The notes below the pieces were generated by a model. The model was given only the letters and a program-made list of their open reading frames with translations, was not told the origin of the DNA and searched no databases. This document shows, piece after piece, positions 17,992 to 25,592 of a DNA stretch of 64,000 nt (position 1 is its first letter; the number at the start of each line of letters is the position of its first letter). Made by a program: the position numbers and the translations under genes. Origin of the DNA: Aliiroseovarius halocynthiae. Its GTDB lineage: Bacteria > Pseudomonadota > Alphaproteobacteria > Rhodobacterales > Rhodobacteraceae. Where the stretch lies: NCBI RefSeq assembly GCF_007004645.1, contig NZ_ML660019.1, forward strand, positions 516,437-580,436. Direction: 5' to 3'.

Positions 17992-19406
17992 TGCAGATCC
18001 TGACCAAATTGTCGCTTCGATTGCGTGTCTTCCTTTTCTTCGCCCTGATGGCTGTTGCATCGGTGTTGTTGGTTCTTGGGGCGCTCTTTGTCGGGGCCAG
18101 CCGCGCCACGCCGGAAGACATCGCGTCGGGTTTTGTCTTTGCAGGGGTTTTGTCGGGCTTTGGCCTTCTGGCGCTGATTGCTGGTGTGTGGTTCCTGTTC
18201 GATGAAAACATCGCCCGCCCGATCGAACGTCTGGCCTCGGGACTAAGGACCAAGGCCCATGCTGGCTCTGGGGACGTCGACACGCACAGCGCACGTTTTC
18301 TGGGCGATTTGGCACCTGCGGCTGAAGCCATGTCAGAACAGTTGATGAAATCCACTATGGATCAGGCCAGCATTGTCGCCGCGGAAACGCAGCGCCTGTC
18401 AGCAGACAAGGCGCGCCTAACGGCTTTGCTGTCAGAAATCCCGGTGGCCATGGTGCTGATCAATCCCGCCCATCAGATCGTTCTTTATGACAAACAGGCC
18501 GCCGCTGTGTTGTCCCAGGTCAGCCCGGCCCGTCTGAACGCCTCGATCTTTGATTATTTTCAGAAAACCCCGTTTATGGCGGCTTATAAGAAGATGATCT
18601 CGACAGGGTTTGAGCAGAGCTTTACGGACCTATCCGCCGCCAATGGGCTTGAATTCGACGCCCGTCTGAAGCCACTTGCGCCGGGCGAAGGTTATTTGCT
18701 GATAATTGACGATGCACATACCACCATTGCGCCCGACGAAGGCCGCCCTGTGGTATTCGATTTTGATCTGATGGAAGGTCAGGCGACAGGTGATCTGATG
18801 CAGATGAGCCTGCGCGACCTGACCTATGTGGTGTTTGATACCGAAACCACGGGGCTATTGCCACATAAGGACGAGATCGTACAGATCGGTGCCGTGCGCG
18901 TGGTGAAAGAAAAGATCGTTCCCGGGGAAGAGATTAACCAGCTTGTGGACCCGGAAATGCCGATCCCTCCGGCGTCGACCAAGGTGCACAAGGTCACGGA
19001 TCGGATGGTGGCAGGCAAGCCAACAATTCGCGAGGCAGGCAAGACCCTGCACGAGTTTTCGCGCGGCGCCGTATTGGTTGCTCATAATGCGCCTTTCGAC
19101 ATGGCGTTCTTGCGCCGTCACGCCGAAGCTTGTGATGTCGAATGGACCCATCCAATTCTGGACACGGTTTTGTTGTCTGCCGTGTTGTTTGGCACGACCG
19201 AGGTGCACACGCTGGATGCGCTATGTGATCGTCTGGGCGTGGTGATCCCACCTGAACTGCGCCATACCGCGCTGGGTGACGCCCGCGCCACCGCAGATGT
19301 GTTGTGCAAGATGCTGGCGATGCTTCATTCCAAAGGGATCGAGACGCTGGGTGGCGCAATTGCTGAGGCGAAGAAACACAAACGCCTTTTGGAAGACTTG
19401 AACTAA
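17991..19406 (+). CDS. Membrane-bound PAS/3'-5' exonuclease (DnaQ-like) protein
   Basis: A 471-residue protein. Two N-terminal membrane helices (about 12-32 and 45-65) are followed by a HAMP/linker region, a PAS-like domain (about 140-240) and a C-terminal DEDDh exonuclease domain. The catalytic pattern is complete: FDTETTG (Asp283, Glu285), HNAPFDMAFL, and HTALGDARATADV. DnaQ-like domains in polymerases proofread DNA; here the membrane anchor and PAS domain suggest signal-dependent nuclease or nucleotide-hydrolase activity (inference). GTG at 17988 is an alternative start. Similar genes accompany VC_2705-type symporters. Confidence 0.9.
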   Translation: MQILTKLSLRLRVFLFFALMAVASVLLVLGALFVGASRATPEDIASGFVFAGVLSGFGLLALIAGVWFLFDENIARPIERLASGLRTKAHAGSGDVDTHSARFLGDLAPAAEAMSEQLMKSTMDQASIVAAETQRLSADKARLTALLSEIPVAMVLINPAHQIVLYDKQAAAVLSQVSPARLNASIFDYFQKTPFMAAYKKMISTGFEQSFTDLSAANGLEFDARLKPLAPGEGYLLIIDDAHTTIAPDEGRPVVFDFDLMEGQATGDLMQMSLRDLTYVVFDTETTGLLPHKDEIVQIGAVRVVKEKIVPGEEINQLVDPEMPIPPASTKVHKVTDRMVAGKPTIREAGKTLHEFSRGAVLVAHNAPFDMAFLRRHAEACDVEWTHPILDTVLLSAVLFGTTEVHTLDALCDRLGVVIPPELRHTALGDARATADVLCKMLAMLHSKGIETLGGAIAEAKKHKRLLEDLN

Positions 19407-19427
19407 TGCACCATTGATCGTGCAGGG

Positions 19428-20195
19428 TTAGCGGCTTTCATCCGCCCCCATGCGTCGTTCCAGCCAGCGCACCCCGGCCGAGATAATCAGGACCAGTACC
19501 AGATATTCCAGGATTAACAGCGTATAGATCTCAAGCGGGCGGTATTCGGTCACGACCAGCTCGTTTGCGCGGCGGGTCAGTTCCTGCATGCCGATCACGG
19601 AGGCAAAGGCGGACATCTTCACGATATAGATGAACTGGTTCGCCAGTGGGGGCAGAATACGCCGCACGGCTTGCGGCAGGATGACATAGCGCATCGCCTT
19701 GGCGCGGCTCAACCCGATGGTCTGCGCGGCTTCAGCTTGCCCGCGCGGGACGGATTGAATGCCCGCGCGGAAGATCTCGGCGGTGAAGGCGCTGTCGGAT
19801 AGGGCGAGTGTGATTACCGCGCCCCAGAATGGATCGATGGATATATTGATCCCCATACTGCGCGTGACAACGGGCAGGCCATAAAAGACCCAAAACAGCA
19901 TTGGCAACAGCGGGATTGCACGGATGAATTCGACATAAATTCGGTTGGGCAGACGCAGCCAACGGTTCTGCGCGAAGGCCGGAAGCGCGACCAGAAGCCC
20001 GATGCCGATCGACGCCACCGCAGCGAGTACCGAGATTTGGATGGTTGCCGTGAACCCACGGATCAGGAAGCGGATGTTGGTCCATCCGGTGTCCGTCGAG
20101 GGGTCGATGACATACCATCCCCACGTGCCCGGAGCAGCAGAGCAAGCTGTCAGCGTCGTCAGCGCCGCGATCAGGGCGATTGTTCGAAATTTCAT
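19428..20195 (-). CDS. Polar amino-acid ABC transporter permease (HisM/GlnP type)
   Basis: A 255-residue inner-membrane permease with the EAA-loop segment (GQAEAAQTIGLSRAKAMRYVILPQA) typical of the polar amino-acid family. Unusually, the N-terminus looks like a lipoprotein signal: a hydrophobic stretch ending LTAC at residues 15-18, then about 20 polar residues before the first permease helix. It follows the ATPase gene by 10 bp and ends convergent with the exonuclease gene. It works with the ATPase and the divergent binding protein. Confidence 0.92.
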   Translation of the reverse strand: MKFRTIALIAALTTLTACSAAPGTWGWYVIDPSTDTGWTNIRFLIRGFTATIQISVLAAVASIGIGLLVALPAFAQNRWLRLPNRIYVEFIRAIPLLPMLFWVFYGLPVVTRSMGINISIDPFWGAVITLALSDSAFTAEIFRAGIQSVPRGQAEAAQTIGLSRAKAMRYVILPQAVRRILPPLANQFIYIVKMSAFASVIGMQELTRRANELVVTEYRPLEIYTLLILEYLVLVLIISAGVRWLERRMGADESR

Positions 20196-20205
20196 ATCGG
20201 TCCCG

Positions 20206-20970
20206 CTAGTGCTTCAGGATTTTGTCAAGGAAAAGTGCGAAACGTTCAGATTTCGGTGCTTGGAAAACCTGCTCGGGCGCACCGATTTCGACGATCTCGC
20301 CCGCGTCCATAAATGCGATGCGGTCGGCGACGCGACGCGCGAATCCCATTTCATGGGTGACGCAGATCATGGTCATGCCATCGGCGGCCAGATCCTCCAT
20401 CACCTCCAAAACCTCGGCAATCATCTCGGGATCCAGCGCGGAAGTAGGTTCATCAAACAGCATCAGCTTGGGTTCCATACACAAGGCGCGTGCGATTGCG
20501 ACGCGTTGTTGCTGGCCGCCGGACAGTTGCGCGGGGCGTTTATCGGCCTGTTCAGGGATACGTACACGTTCCAGATAGGCGCGCGCACGTTCTTCGGCAT
20601 CGACCCGGGACAGGCCAAGCGCCTTCACCGGGCCAAGGGTCAGATTATCCAAAACCGTAAGATGTGGAAACAGGTTAAAGCTTTGAAATACCATGCCTAT
20701 GTCGCCGGGGCGCTGGGTCTTCATCCCCCCACCTTGCAAGTGGATCCTCCCCTCTTGATGAGTTTCAAGCCCGGCCAAAAGGCGCACGACCGTGGATTTT
20801 CCAGATCCTGATGGGCCGCAGATGACCAATTTCTCGCCAACCTCGACCGTCAACGAAATGTCTTTCAACACCTGAAAGTCGTCATACCACTTCGAGACGT
20901 CCGTCATTTCAACGGCGGTGTTCGCTTGATTTTTGTTCTGCACTTGTTCCACGCGCCATTTTTTGTTCAA
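20206..20970 (-). CDS. Polar amino-acid ABC transporter ATP-binding protein (GlnQ type)
   Basis: A 254-residue ATPase with Walker [10 protein letters not shown], signature [15 protein letters not shown], Walker [14 protein letters not shown], and the switch His in CVTHEMGFA. Family length is about 240-255. The first available start is TTG 20970; internal GTG codons (20952, 20943) are possible, and none has a clear ribosome-binding site. It lies upstream of the permease gene in one transcription unit and diverges from the binding-protein gene. Confidence 0.93.
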   Translation of the reverse strand: MNKKWRVEQVQNKNQANTAVEMTDVSKWYDDFQVLKDISLTVEVGEKLVICGPSGSGKSTVVRLLAGLETHQEGRIHLQGGGMKTQRPGDIGMVFQSFNLFPHLTVLDNLTLGPVKALGLSRVDAEERARAYLERVRIPEQADKRPAQLSGGQQQRVAIARALCMEPKLMLFDEPTSALDPEMIAEVLEVMEDLAADGMTMICVTHEMGFARRVADRIAFMDAGEIVEIGAPEQVFQAPKSERFALFLDKILKH

Positions 20971-21061
20971 CTCATCGTGATTGATGATCCATTTCGAATA
21001 CGATCACGTAACCTATATGGATGAGAATTCGTATTTATAACCACCAAAAGGACACGGTGCG

Positions 21062-21838
21062 ATGAACTTTTTGAGAACTCTCGGTGCAGGACTGCTGGCT
21101 TTGGCGACGCTGACAGGGGCCGCCGCGGCACAATCTGCATTGAACGAGATCCTGTCAGGCGGGGTCCTGAAGGTGGGGACAACCGGTGACTGGAACCCCA
21201 TGTCGGTGCGCGATCCGGCGACCGAAAGCTATAAGGGTTATGACATCGACGTGATGACCGAGCTGGCAAAAGACCTTGAGGTGAAGCTGGAATTCGTGCC
21301 CACCGATTGGAAAACACTGGTGAATGGCATCGTGGCCGGCAATTACCACATGACCGGATCTGCGTCGATTTCGCCGTCGCGGATGAAGGTTGCGGGCTAT
21401 TCGGACCCGTATATCTCGGTCCAGATTTTGCCCTTTACCACGTCGGACAAGCTGGCGGGGTTTGATGGTTGGGATGCGATCAACGCGCCCGAGGTGAAAG
21501 TCGCAACGACGCTGGGCACCTCGTTCGAGAAAATGGTGAAAGAGTGGTTCCCAGACGCGGATATCAAAGTCGTTGAAGCCCCCGCGCGTGGCTATCAAGA
21601 GGTTTTGTCGGGGCGTGCAGATGTGTTCATCACCTCGAACATCGAAGGGGCGACGCTGACGCAGAAGTTCCCGCAGGTGACGGCCATTCCCGTGGAAGCC
21701 CCACGTGCACCGACCCCGATTGCGATGCTTCTGCCCCAGAATGATCAGGTCTGGATCAACTATGTGAACAGCTGGATCAAGCTGAAGCAGGAAAAGGGTT
21801 TCTTTGAAGAAACCGCAGCGAAATGGGGCCTGAAATAA
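21062..21838 (+). CDS. Amino-acid-type ABC transporter substrate-binding protein (SBP_bac_3)
   Basis: A 258-residue periplasmic protein with a signal peptide (cleavage near AAAA-QS, residues 20-24) and the family-3 opening LKVGTTGDWNPMS, then GYDIDVMTELAKDL. It is divergent from the ATPase/permease genes and is presumably their binding protein. The ligand is not evident; the family binds amino acids and also includes cyclohexadienyl dehydratase relatives, to which the opening bears some likeness. ATG 21062 lies about 10 bp behind AAAGGA. Confidence 0.9.
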   Translation: MNFLRTLGAGLLALATLTGAAAAQSALNEILSGGVLKVGTTGDWNPMSVRDPATESYKGYDIDVMTELAKDLEVKLEFVPTDWKTLVNGIVAGNYHMTGSASISPSRMKVAGYSDPYISVQILPFTTSDKLAGFDGWDAINAPEVKVATTLGTSFEKMVKEWFPDADIKVVEAPARGYQEVLSGRADVFITSNIEGATLTQKFPQVTAIPVEAPRAPTPIAMLLPQNDQVWINYVNSWIKLKQEKGFFEETAAKWGLK

Positions 21839-21855
21839 TCCGTCCCTCCAAACAG

Positions 21856-21884
21856 AAAAGGCCGGGCATGTCCCGGTCCTTTTT
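21856..21884 (+). terminator. Terminator after the binding-protein gene
   Basis: Hairpin of AAAAGG-CCGGG against CCCGG-T-CCTTTT with a one-base bulge and a CATGT-type loop, ending in a T-run. It reaches the stop codon of the convergent methyltransferase gene. Confidence 0.7.
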
Positions 21885-22998
21885 ATGGAAGTGGGGCGGT
21901 TTGATAGAGCTTGACCTTGGTCCCACCATGATCGACTGGCGGGCCGGGTTGCTGAAAAGGTAGACCCGTTGCCTTGGCCAACCCGCCATCCGATGTGATG
22001 ATCGCTACGCGCCAACCTTTGAACCGGTCCTGAAACACTTTTCCCATCGTGCCATAAAGCGCAAAGAGCAGTTTTTTGTTCCCGATCCGAGCCCCGTAAG
22101 GTGGGTTCACGATGATCAGGCCGGGATCCGTGTCTGGCCGCACGATGTCGCTGATCGAGGCCTCGGTAAACTGGCAAATTCCTGCGACACCCGCGCTTTC
22201 GGCGTTTTTTTGACTGTTCGCGATCGCCCCTGCGTTTCTGTCAGATCCGAAAAATCGAACATCCTCGGAAAAGGCCGGAGTGTTTGACAGCTTCAGAGCT
22301 CCAAACAGTTCAGCGTCAAAACTTGCAAGTTTTTCAAAGGCGAAGCCACGGCTGCGACCGGGCAATAGCCCCACTGACATCTCGGCGGCTTCAATGAGAA
22401 ATGTTCCAGATCCGCACATTGGGTCCAGAATCGGCTCGCCTCCGTCATATCCGGCAGCACGCAGAAAAAGTGCTGCTAGGTTTTCGCGCATCGGTGCCTT
22501 ACCAGTCGCGGTTTTATGGCCGCGCTTGTGCAAGCTTTCGCCCGAACTGTCCAAACTGATGGTCACCAGATTGTCGTCGATCCGCACCTTGATCACCAGC
22601 GGGGCGTCTTTGCTGATCGGTGCGCCCAATGTCTCGGAAATCGCACGTTCGACCCGCTGTGCCGCGCCCTTGTGGTGATAGATCTTCGATCGTTTGCAGA
22701 CGGCCTCGACCCGAATGGGCACATCTGCGCGCAGCACGTTGCCCCAAGGAAACTTGCGTGCGCGTTTGTCCAGCTGCGCCATGTGAAACGCGCGAAATTC
22801 GCCCAAGCGGACCAGCACGCGCGTTGCACCGCGCAGGGTCAAGTTGGCACGCCAGACTTCAGACCAGTTGCCACGCGTCGTCACGCCGCCGGGGCTGACC
22901 ACGGGCGTCGCAAAACCTGCTGCACGGGCTTCGTCCGCCAGATGGGGTTCAAGGCCAGGAGGCGCAACAAAGAATATTTCAAGATCATCGGTGCTCAT
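21883..22998 (-). CDS. THUMP-domain class I RNA methyltransferase (RlmL/RlmK-like N2-guanine type)
   Basis: A 371-residue protein: an N-terminal THUMP RNA-binding domain (about residues 50-150) and a SAM-binding catalytic domain with DPMCGSGTFLIEAA and NPPYGARIG, the NPPY motif of base-amino methyltransferases. It most resembles the enzymes that make N2-methylguanosine in 23S rRNA (YcbY/RlmL N-terminal half). ATG 22998 is chosen because residues upstream of it show no family likeness. Exact target nucleotide is not certain. Confidence 0.9.
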   Translation of the reverse strand: MSTDDLEIFFVAPPGLEPHLADEARAAGFATPVVSPGGVTTRGNWSEVWRANLTLRGATRVLVRLGEFRAFHMAQLDKRARKFPWGNVLRADVPIRVEAVCKRSKIYHHKGAAQRVERAISETLGAPISKDAPLVIKVRIDDNLVTISLDSSGESLHKRGHKTATGKAPMRENLAALFLRAAGYDGGEPILDPMCGSGTFLIEAAEMSVGLLPGRSRGFAFEKLASFDAELFGALKLSNTPAFSEDVRFFGSDRNAGAIANSQKNAESAGVAGICQFTEASISDIVRPDTDPGLIIVNPPYGARIGNKKLLFALYGTMGKVFQDRFKGWRVAIITSDGGLAKATGLPFQQPGPPVDHGGTKVKLYQTAPLP

Positions 22999-23051
22999 GC
23001 GGCCTTCTATCCCATGTGCCGTGCCGCGACGAGCGAAATGCGACGCTTTGG

Positions 23052-23654
23052 TCAGCAGAGGCCGTCGGTTGGGATCAGCGGAAAGAATTTCCCATCCGAC
23101 CAGACGCCAAACCACGAGGCTCCGTTATGATCTTCAGCGACACCCTGATCGATCATGCGATAGAAGGTCTTGCGGTCGATTAGTGCCTCGAGCCCCGCTC
23201 GGACTTCGACATAGGGGCAAGGGGCGTCAAGGGTGCAGGCCAGACGCAACGGGTGTTCTGGTCCGGCGGTGACGCGACCTCCGACCTTAGTGGTGAAGGT
23301 TAGCCGTTGATCGCGACCTTCGCCCGTGATGGACATATCCGTGGCGACAAAAGGTGCGTCGTCGACCGTGATGCGCCACTTTTCAACTGGGGTTACCAGA
23401 TAATAGGCCCCGTCTTCACGCTTCAGAATGGACGCAAAAAGCCGCACCAAACCTTCGCGTTTGATCTCTCCGCCTTCGTGAAACCACGTCCCATCGCGAG
23501 CGATGCGGATATCAATCTCGCCGCTGTAATTGGGGGTCCACAGATGCACCGGGGGCAGGGATCTATCAGTGTTGGCTGTGACGGCCTTGGACACTGCATC
23601 CATGTCAAACATGCGACTTTCCGTCGATTTTCCGGCATTTGGCGATTTTGTCAT
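23052..23654 (-). CDS. DUF1285 domain protein
   Basis: A 200-residue soluble protein with the DUF1285 pattern: IDIRIARDGTWFHEGGEIKRE, YYLVTPVEKWRI and the C-terminal FYRMIDQGV. The family is widespread in alpha- and gammaproteobacteria; structures exist but the function is not settled. It begins with ATG 23654 behind GGGGA and diverges from the moxR gene, with 58 bp between them. Confidence 0.9.
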   Translation of the reverse strand: MTKSPNAGKSTESRMFDMDAVSKAVTANTDRSLPPVHLWTPNYSGEIDIRIARDGTWFHEGGEIKREGLVRLFASILKREDGAYYLVTPVEKWRITVDDAPFVATDMSITGEGRDQRLTFTTKVGGRVTAGPEHPLRLACTLDAPCPYVEVRAGLEALIDRKTFYRMIDQGVAEDHNGASWFGVWSDGKFFPLIPTDGLC

Positions 23655-23712
23655 TTGGTCCCCATGATAAACTGGCCTTAAATGAACTTAGGAGCCACGC
23701 AGAGGAATTGCC

Positions 23713-24717
23713 ATGCAAAGCGATGATTTACTACGCGACGTCGAAGCACTTGGGGCCAAACTGTCCGAGGCACGCCAGATGGTCGGGCGCCGGATCATGG
23801 GGCAAGATCAGGTGGTGGATCTGACGCTTGCAGCCATTCTGGCAGGCGGACATGCTTTGCTGATTGGCCTGCCCGGGTTGGGCAAAACCCGTCTGGTCGA
23901 GACATTGGGAACAGTTATGGGGCTGCATGATGGGCGGATCCAGTTCACACCCGATTTGATGCCATCAGATGTTCTGGGCGCCGAAGTGCTTGAGGAAAGC
24001 GACACAGGTGCGCGGTCGTTTCGGTTTATCAAAGGCCCGGTATTCTGCGAATTGCTGCTCGCAGACGAAATCAACCGCGCCAGCCCACGCACTCAGTCGG
24101 CACTGCTGCAAGCCATGCAGGAACACGAGGTTTCGGTCGCGGGGCAGACCCATGATCTGGGGCAGGTGTTCCACGTTCTTGCAACGCAAAACCCGCTTGA
24201 GCAAGAGGGCACCTATCCGCTGCCCGAAGCACAGTTAGATCGGTTTTTGGTGCAGATCGATGTCGATTACCCGGACCGCGATGCTGAACGGGATATTCTG
24301 CTTGCCACAACGGGGACAGAAGACGCGCAGGTTTCGCCGGTGTTTGGTCGTGACGATTTGATTGCAGCGCAGACTTTGTTGCGACGGATGCCCGTGGGGG
24401 ACAGCGTGGTCGAGGCCATTTTGGATCTGGTTCGCGCCTGTCGCCCGGACGATCCAAGCGCCCCGCAGATTATTCGCGATGCGGTCAGCTGGGGGCCGGG
24501 TCCACGCGCGACGCAGGCGTTGATGTTGCTTGCGCGGGCGCGGGCATTGTTGGATGGGCGCTTGGCGCCAGGGATCGACGATATTCACGCGCTGGCCGCG
24601 CCGGTGCTGGGTCATCGAATGGCGCTGGGATATGCCGCGCGGGCCGAAGGGCGCTTGTTGTCTGATGTGATCGGTCAAACGGTTACTGAAGTGCTGGATA
24701 AAAAGGCCGCGGCGTGA
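23713..24717 (+). CDS. MoxR-family AAA+ ATPase
   Basis: A 334-residue MoxR chaperone-like ATPase: Walker A GLPGLGKTRLVE, Walker B LLADEINRASPRTQSALLQAM, sensor ATQNPLEQEGTYPLPEAQLDRF. It begins with ATG 23713 behind GAGGA. It overlaps the DUF58 gene by 4 bp (GTGA), the standard MoxR-DUF58 pairing seen with von Willebrand-type Bat proteins. It probably remodels or assembles a membrane complex formed by the next three gene products; the client is unknown. Confidence 0.95.
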   Translation: MQSDDLLRDVEALGAKLSEARQMVGRRIMGQDQVVDLTLAAILAGGHALLIGLPGLGKTRLVETLGTVMGLHDGRIQFTPDLMPSDVLGAEVLEESDTGARSFRFIKGPVFCELLLADEINRASPRTQSALLQAMQEHEVSVAGQTHDLGQVFHVLATQNPLEQEGTYPLPEAQLDRFLVQIDVDYPDRDAERDILLATTGTEDAQVSPVFGRDDLIAAQTLLRRMPVGDSVVEAILDLVRACRPDDPSAPQIIRDAVSWGPGPRATQALMLLARARALLDGRLAPGIDDIHALAAPVLGHRMALGYAARAEGRLLSDVIGQTVTEVLDKKAAA

Positions 24718-25592
24718 CCTCAACGGAAACTCCCCTGCAGCTTCGGTCCCGTGCCGAGGCCTTGGCGTCGCGTCTTCCACCACTATTGGTGGCTGCACAG
24801 CATCTGGCCCAATCGGTCGAGCTGGGCGAACATGGGCGGCGTCAATCCGGGCAGGGCGAGGCATTTTGGCAGTACCGTCGTGCTCAGCCTGGGGATCCGG
24901 CGCATCGGATCGACTGGCGGCGGTCGGCGCGGTCGGACCGGCACTATGTGCAGGAAAAGGAATGGCAGGCGGCCCATTCGGTCCAGCTTTGGGTGGACCC
25001 GTCGCCTTCACTTGCATTCGCATCTGATGCGGCTTTGCCTGAGAAGCGCGAACAAGCGCAGTTGATCGCCTTGGCGCTTGCCGCGCTGCTTTTGCGCGGA
25101 GGCGAGCGCGTTGGCCTGCTGGGAGGGGCTGAGGTCCCAAAGCGCGGTCAGATGACACTGTCACGCTTGGCGGATCAGTTGATGTTCCCCAGCAGGGACG
25201 TGCCATTATCCGCCCATTTCGCACATCGGCGGGCACGACAGGTGGTGTTTTCTGATTTTCTTGGGTCCCTCGAGACTACGCGTGCGTTCGTAGAAACGGC
25301 GCAGGGCCGCGGCCAACAAGGCGTGTTGTTTCAAGTGCTTGATCCAATGGAGGAACTGTTTCCCTTTCAGGGCCGTGTCTTGTTTCAGGATGTAGCGGGC
25401 GGGGTGCGCCACGACACGCGCGAGGCAGCAGATTTGCGCAATCGATATTTGGACCGGCTCGCCAGCCGTAAGGACGAATTGAGGGATCTTGCGAACCGTG
25501 CGGGCTGGCGTTTCTACAGTTATCACACACAGGATCCGGCTTCTGCAGCGCTGCTGTGGTTGTGGAACGCAATTGGGGAGCCGAGCCGGTGA
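24714..25592 (+). CDS. DUF58 domain protein
   Basis: A 292-residue protein with the DUF58 signature YRRAQPGDPAHRIDWRRSAR and a following vWA-like region. It begins with GTG 24714 overlapping the moxR stop and ends overlapping the next gene's GTG. DUF58 proteins are regular partners of MoxR ATPases; no enzymatic activity is established. Confidence 0.93.
   Translation: MTSTETPLQLRSRAEALASRLPPLLVAAQHLAQSVELGEHGRRQSGQGEAFWQYRRAQPGDPAHRIDWRRSARSDRHYVQEKEWQAAHSVQLWVDPSPSLAFASDAALPEKREQAQLIALALAALLLRGGERVGLLGGAEVPKRGQMTLSRLADQLMFPSRDVPLSAHFAHRRARQVVFSDFLGSLETTRAFVETAQGRGQQGVLFQVLDPMEELFPFQGRVLFQDVAGGVRHDTREAADLRNRYLDRLASRKDELRDLANRAGWRFYSYHTQDPASAALLWLWNAIGEPSR

Noticed and set aside
20997-21035. 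AATACGA/TCGTATT inverted repeat between the amino-acid ABC ATPase and binding-protein genes
   Set aside because: Arms are only 7 bp and 25 bp apart in an AT-rich promoter region; too weak to call an operator.
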